A stretch of DNA of 15,919 nt from Paenibacillus sp. oral taxon 786 str. D14 (GTDB lineage: Bacteria > Bacillota > Bacilli > Paenibacillales > Paenibacillaceae), in assembly GCF_000159955.1 (NCBI RefSeq), contig NZ_GG696000.1, positions 17,801 to 33,719 on the forward strand. The letters are read 5' to 3'. The position numbers and the translations under genes are program-made. Of this stretch, positions 14,245 through 15,919 are shown piece by piece. The stretch's first letter is position 1. Every line of letters begins with the position of its first letter. Below the pieces are notes generated by a model. It was not told the DNA's origin. It did not search any database and saw nothing but the letters and a program-made list of their open reading frames with translations.

Positions 14245-14273
14245 CCAGACCCTTGCCTGGGGCAAGGGTCTGG
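14245..14273 (-). terminator. Strong hairpin after thiE
   Basis: Twelve perfect base pairs (14262-14273 with 14245-14256) around a five-base loop lie 28 bases after the thiE stop. The minus strand then reads GAATTTG, with only a short T-run, so it may act as a terminator with help from the second hairpin, or as a 3' RNA-stabilising structure. Confidence 0.6.
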
Positions 14274-14301
14274 TCTGCGTATTGCGTATATGATGAAGCT
14301 C

Positions 14302-14988
14302 TCAAGTTGTGCTTGTGCCGGCATCCGTTGTCGCGTATAACTGCGCAGCGGCTTGGCGGACGTCATCCGCCAAGGTTATGGCGGAGATCACGGCAACGCC
14401 ATCGGCACCGGCGCGAATCACGTCGCCGGCTGTTTCGGCCGTAATGCCGCCGATGCCAACCAGCGGCAAGGTGATCCCGCGGTCGCGAAGCTCGCGGAGA
14501 ATCGCCGGCCCTTGCGGCGCTTTGGCGTCCGCCTTCGAGGCCGTGGGGTAGATCGGCCCGATGCCGAGGTAATCGGCGCCATGCCGCACGGCGGCCTCCG
14601 CCTCGGCGAACGTGTGCGCGGAGACGCCGAGAATGCGGTCGCCGATCCGGGCGCGGACCTGCGCGGCCGCCTCGTCCTCCTGGCCGACGTGAACGCCGTC
14701 GGCACCGATCGCAAGGGCCAGTTCCACGTCGTCATTGACGAGGAACGGCACGCCCCGCCGGCGGCATGCGGCCAGCAGTTGGACGGCAAGCGCCCGCAGC
14801 GGCTCCCCGGTGAGCGCTCCCGGTCCTTTCTCGCGGAACTGCACCAGCGTCACGCCGCCGTCCAACGCCGCCTCCAATACGCGGAGCGGATGATCGCGGC
14901 AGTTCGGGCTGCCAAGGACCAGATACGTGCGCAGCAGCTTGCGCATCCAATCCGCCGCAATCCGCCCGCTTCCGCCCCCGCCGCTCAT
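14302..14988 (-). CDS. thiE: Thiamine-phosphate synthase
   Basis: ThiE joins hydroxymethylpyrimidine diphosphate to thiazole phosphate to give thiamine monophosphate. The TIM-barrel motifs are in order: QFREK at 50-54 for the pyrimidine diphosphate, NDD at 85-87, DGVHVGQED at 97-105, GVSAHT at 121-126, [13 protein letters not shown] at 140-152 and GIGGI at 178-182. At 228 residues it is slightly long because of a glycine-rich 14-residue start; ATG 14988, overlapping the thiD stop (ATGA), fits coupling, while ATG 14946 (Met15) would also give a complete enzyme. Codon use is very GC-rich compared with qcr and bsh genes. It is the last gene of the thiM-thiD-thiE salvage operon; a TPP riboswitch, if any, would lie right of the window. 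Confidence 0.95.
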   Translation of the reverse strand: MSGGGGSGRIAADWMRKLLRTYLVLGSPNCRDHPLRVLEAALDGGVTLVQFREKGPGALTGEPLRALAVQLLAACRRRGVPFLVNDDVELALAIGADGVHVGQEDEAAAQVRARIGDRILGVSAHTFAEAEAAVRHGADYLGIGPIYPTASKADAKAPQGPAILRELRDRGITLPLVGIGGITAETAGDVIRAGADGVAVISAITLADDVRQAAAQLYATTDAGTSTT

Positions 14989-15803
14989 CGGGACGCTCCT
15001 TGCAGCCGGCGATAGGCAAAATGGTTGGTCGGGCCGTGCCCTTGCCCCAATCCAAGCTCATGCTCAATCGCCGCCTGAATGAAGGCTCGCGCGGTTCGCA
15101 CCGCCTCGAAGGCCGGTGTTCCTTTAGCAAGCTCTGCCGTCAAAGCGGCCGAGAACGTGCAGCCTGTGCCGTGCGTTTGTGACGTAGGGATCCGCCGCTC
15201 CACCAGTTCACTGAAGGTCGCGCCGTCATAATACAAATCCACGACCTGCTCGCCGGCAGCGGCATCATGCCCTCCTTTGATGACGACCTGCTGCGCCCCG
15301 TAAGCACAGATCCGTTTTGCTGCCTCGCGGCGGTCCTCCATGCTGCGGATGGACAGGCCGGACAGCACCTCCGCTTCTGGAAGGTTCGGCGTTACGATGT
15401 ACGCCAGCGGCAGCAGCTGCGAGCGCAACGCCTGCACCGCTTCCGTCTGGAGCAAGGAAGCTCCGCCTTTGGCGATCATCACCGGGTCGACAACGACCCG
15501 GTTCCAGCCGAACGCGCGGATTTGCGCGGCCACCGCCCCAATGATTTCGGCGCTGAACAGCATTCCGGTCTTTAGCGCATCTACGCCGAGGTCGGAGCCA
15601 ACCGCATCGATTTGCTCTGCCGCAGCTTCCGGAGGCAGCGGATAGACGTTGGACACGCCCAGCGTGTTCTGAACCGTCACGGCGGTGATCGCCGACATCC
15701 CGAATACACCCAGCTCCTGGAACGTTTTCAGGTCGGCCTGGATGCCAGCCCCGCCGCCGCTGTCCGACCCGGCAATCGTTAAGGCTCTAGCGATCTGGCT
15801 CAT
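14985..15803 (-). CDS. thiD: Hydroxymethylpyrimidine/phosphomethylpyrimidine kinase
   Basis: ThiD phosphorylates hydroxymethylpyrimidine twice to the diphosphate used by ThiE. This 272-residue ribokinase-fold protein shows [19 protein letters not shown] at 8-26, TAVTVQNT at 40-47, DPVMIAKGG at 106-114, KGGH at 176-179, and the anion hole with catalytic residue region [11 protein letters not shown] (210-220, C215). It is longer in frame upstream to an ATG at 15815, but ATG 15803 overlaps the thiM stop (ATGA) and places the usual ALTIAGSD motif eight residues in, so it is preferred. A single-function pyridoxal kinase is a sister possibility, but the thi neighbours settle the role. Confidence 0.95.
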   Translation of the reverse strand: MSQIARALTIAGSDSGGGAGIQADLKTFQELGVFGMSAITAVTVQNTLGVSNVYPLPPEAAAEQIDAVGSDLGVDALKTGMLFSAEIIGAVAAQIRAFGWNRVVVDPVMIAKGGASLLQTEAVQALRSQLLPLAYIVTPNLPEAEVLSGLSIRSMEDRREAAKRICAYGAQQVVIKGGHDAAAGEQVVDLYYDGATFSELVERRIPTSQTHGTGCTFSAALTAELAKGTPAFEAVRTARAFIQAAIEHELGLGQGHGPTNHFAYRRLQGASR

Positions 15804-15919
15804 CCGACCCACCATCCGCCGGCTCCGGTCGCCTGAAATTCACGCACTGCCGCGTGCCCTTTGAGCGAGTGCGGGTGCAGCTTCGCCAGCTCGTCGAGGA
15901 ACGCGATCTGGAAGCTGCC
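15800..15919 (-). CDS. thiM: Hydroxyethylthiazole kinase, C-terminal end (cut by window)
   Basis: The last 39 codons and TGA stop of a gene entering from the right edge: [19 protein letters not shown], then an AAVREF-like tail ending in GGWWVG. The GSFQ-x-x-FLDEL block is typical of the C-terminal helix of ThiM, which phosphorylates hydroxyethylthiazole in thiamine salvage. The stop overlaps the thiD start, and thiM-thiD-thiE is a common salvage order. The identification rests on a short piece plus context. Confidence 0.75.
   Translation of the reverse strand, partial: GSFQIAFLDELAKLHPHSLKGHAAVREFQATGAGGWWVG

Noticed and set aside
14353..15015. 220-codon open frame on the plus strand
   Set aside because: Antisense to thiE in very GC-rich DNA, where long spurious frames are expected.
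1..15919. CRISPR arrays, tRNA, rRNA, insertion sequences or phage genes
   Set aside because: No regularly spaced repeats, cloverleaf arms, transposase motifs or phage-like genes were seen on either strand.

Overview
The window looks like a chromosomal segment of a low-to-moderate GC, endospore-forming Firmicute of the Bacillales, most likely Paenibacillus or a close relative (inference). The signs are a bacillithiol pathway (bshA, bshB1), a b6c-type menaquinol:cytochrome c reductase (qcrABC), a YpjB-type sporulation protein, strong AGGAGG-like ribosome sites with ATG/GTG/TTG starts, and a gene order matching the well-known Bacillus subtilis block ypiB-ypiF-qcrABC-ypjA-ypjB-ypjC-ypjD-dapB-mgsA-bshB1-bshA-cca. 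All genes but one (ypjC) lie on the minus strand, so transcription mostly runs from right to left.

Reading in transcription order from the right edge: the 3' end of thiM, then thiD and thiE, joined by 4-base stop/start overlaps, form a GC-rich thiamine salvage operon ending at a strong hairpin. A 326-base non-coding stretch (13976-14301) follows. It holds that hairpin, a small hairpin with a T-tract, an extended -10 promoter and an ECF-type promoter candidate in front of an ECF sigma factor gene, which overlaps its zinc-finger anti-sigma gene. After a terminator come a histidine phosphatase, a 362-residue protein of unknown function, a small IDEAL-domain protein and ypiF (DUF2487).

The qcrABC respiratory operon has a near-consensus sigma-A promoter and ends at a clean terminator. 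It encodes the Rieske protein, a cytochrome b6 with the extra cysteine at position 43, and a subunit IV/cytochrome c fusion. The membrane protein ypjA and sporulation protein ypjB come next and converge on the plus-strand transporter-like gene ypjC through a shared bidirectional terminator.

Divergent from ypjC is a seven-gene cluster: ypjD (MazG pyrophosphohydrolase), a TPR gene, dapB (lysine/diaminopimelate), mgsA (methylglyoxal synthase), bshB1 and bshA (bacillithiol), and cca (tRNA CCA addition, cut by the left edge). Placing the methylglyoxal source next to bacillithiol genes fits the known use of this thiol in aldehyde detoxification. The TPR gene does not belong to the B. subtilis arrangement as I recall it.

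I see no mobile element, CRISPR array, rRNA or tRNA, and no convincing new multi-gene system. The most interesting items are small: a 12-base perfect inverted repeat that could hide the ribosome site and start codon of the TPR gene, operator-like palindromes at the qcrA and ypjC promoters, a tandem repeat upstream of the IDEAL gene, a duplicated qcrB tail in front of qcrC, and the unassigned 362-residue protein.
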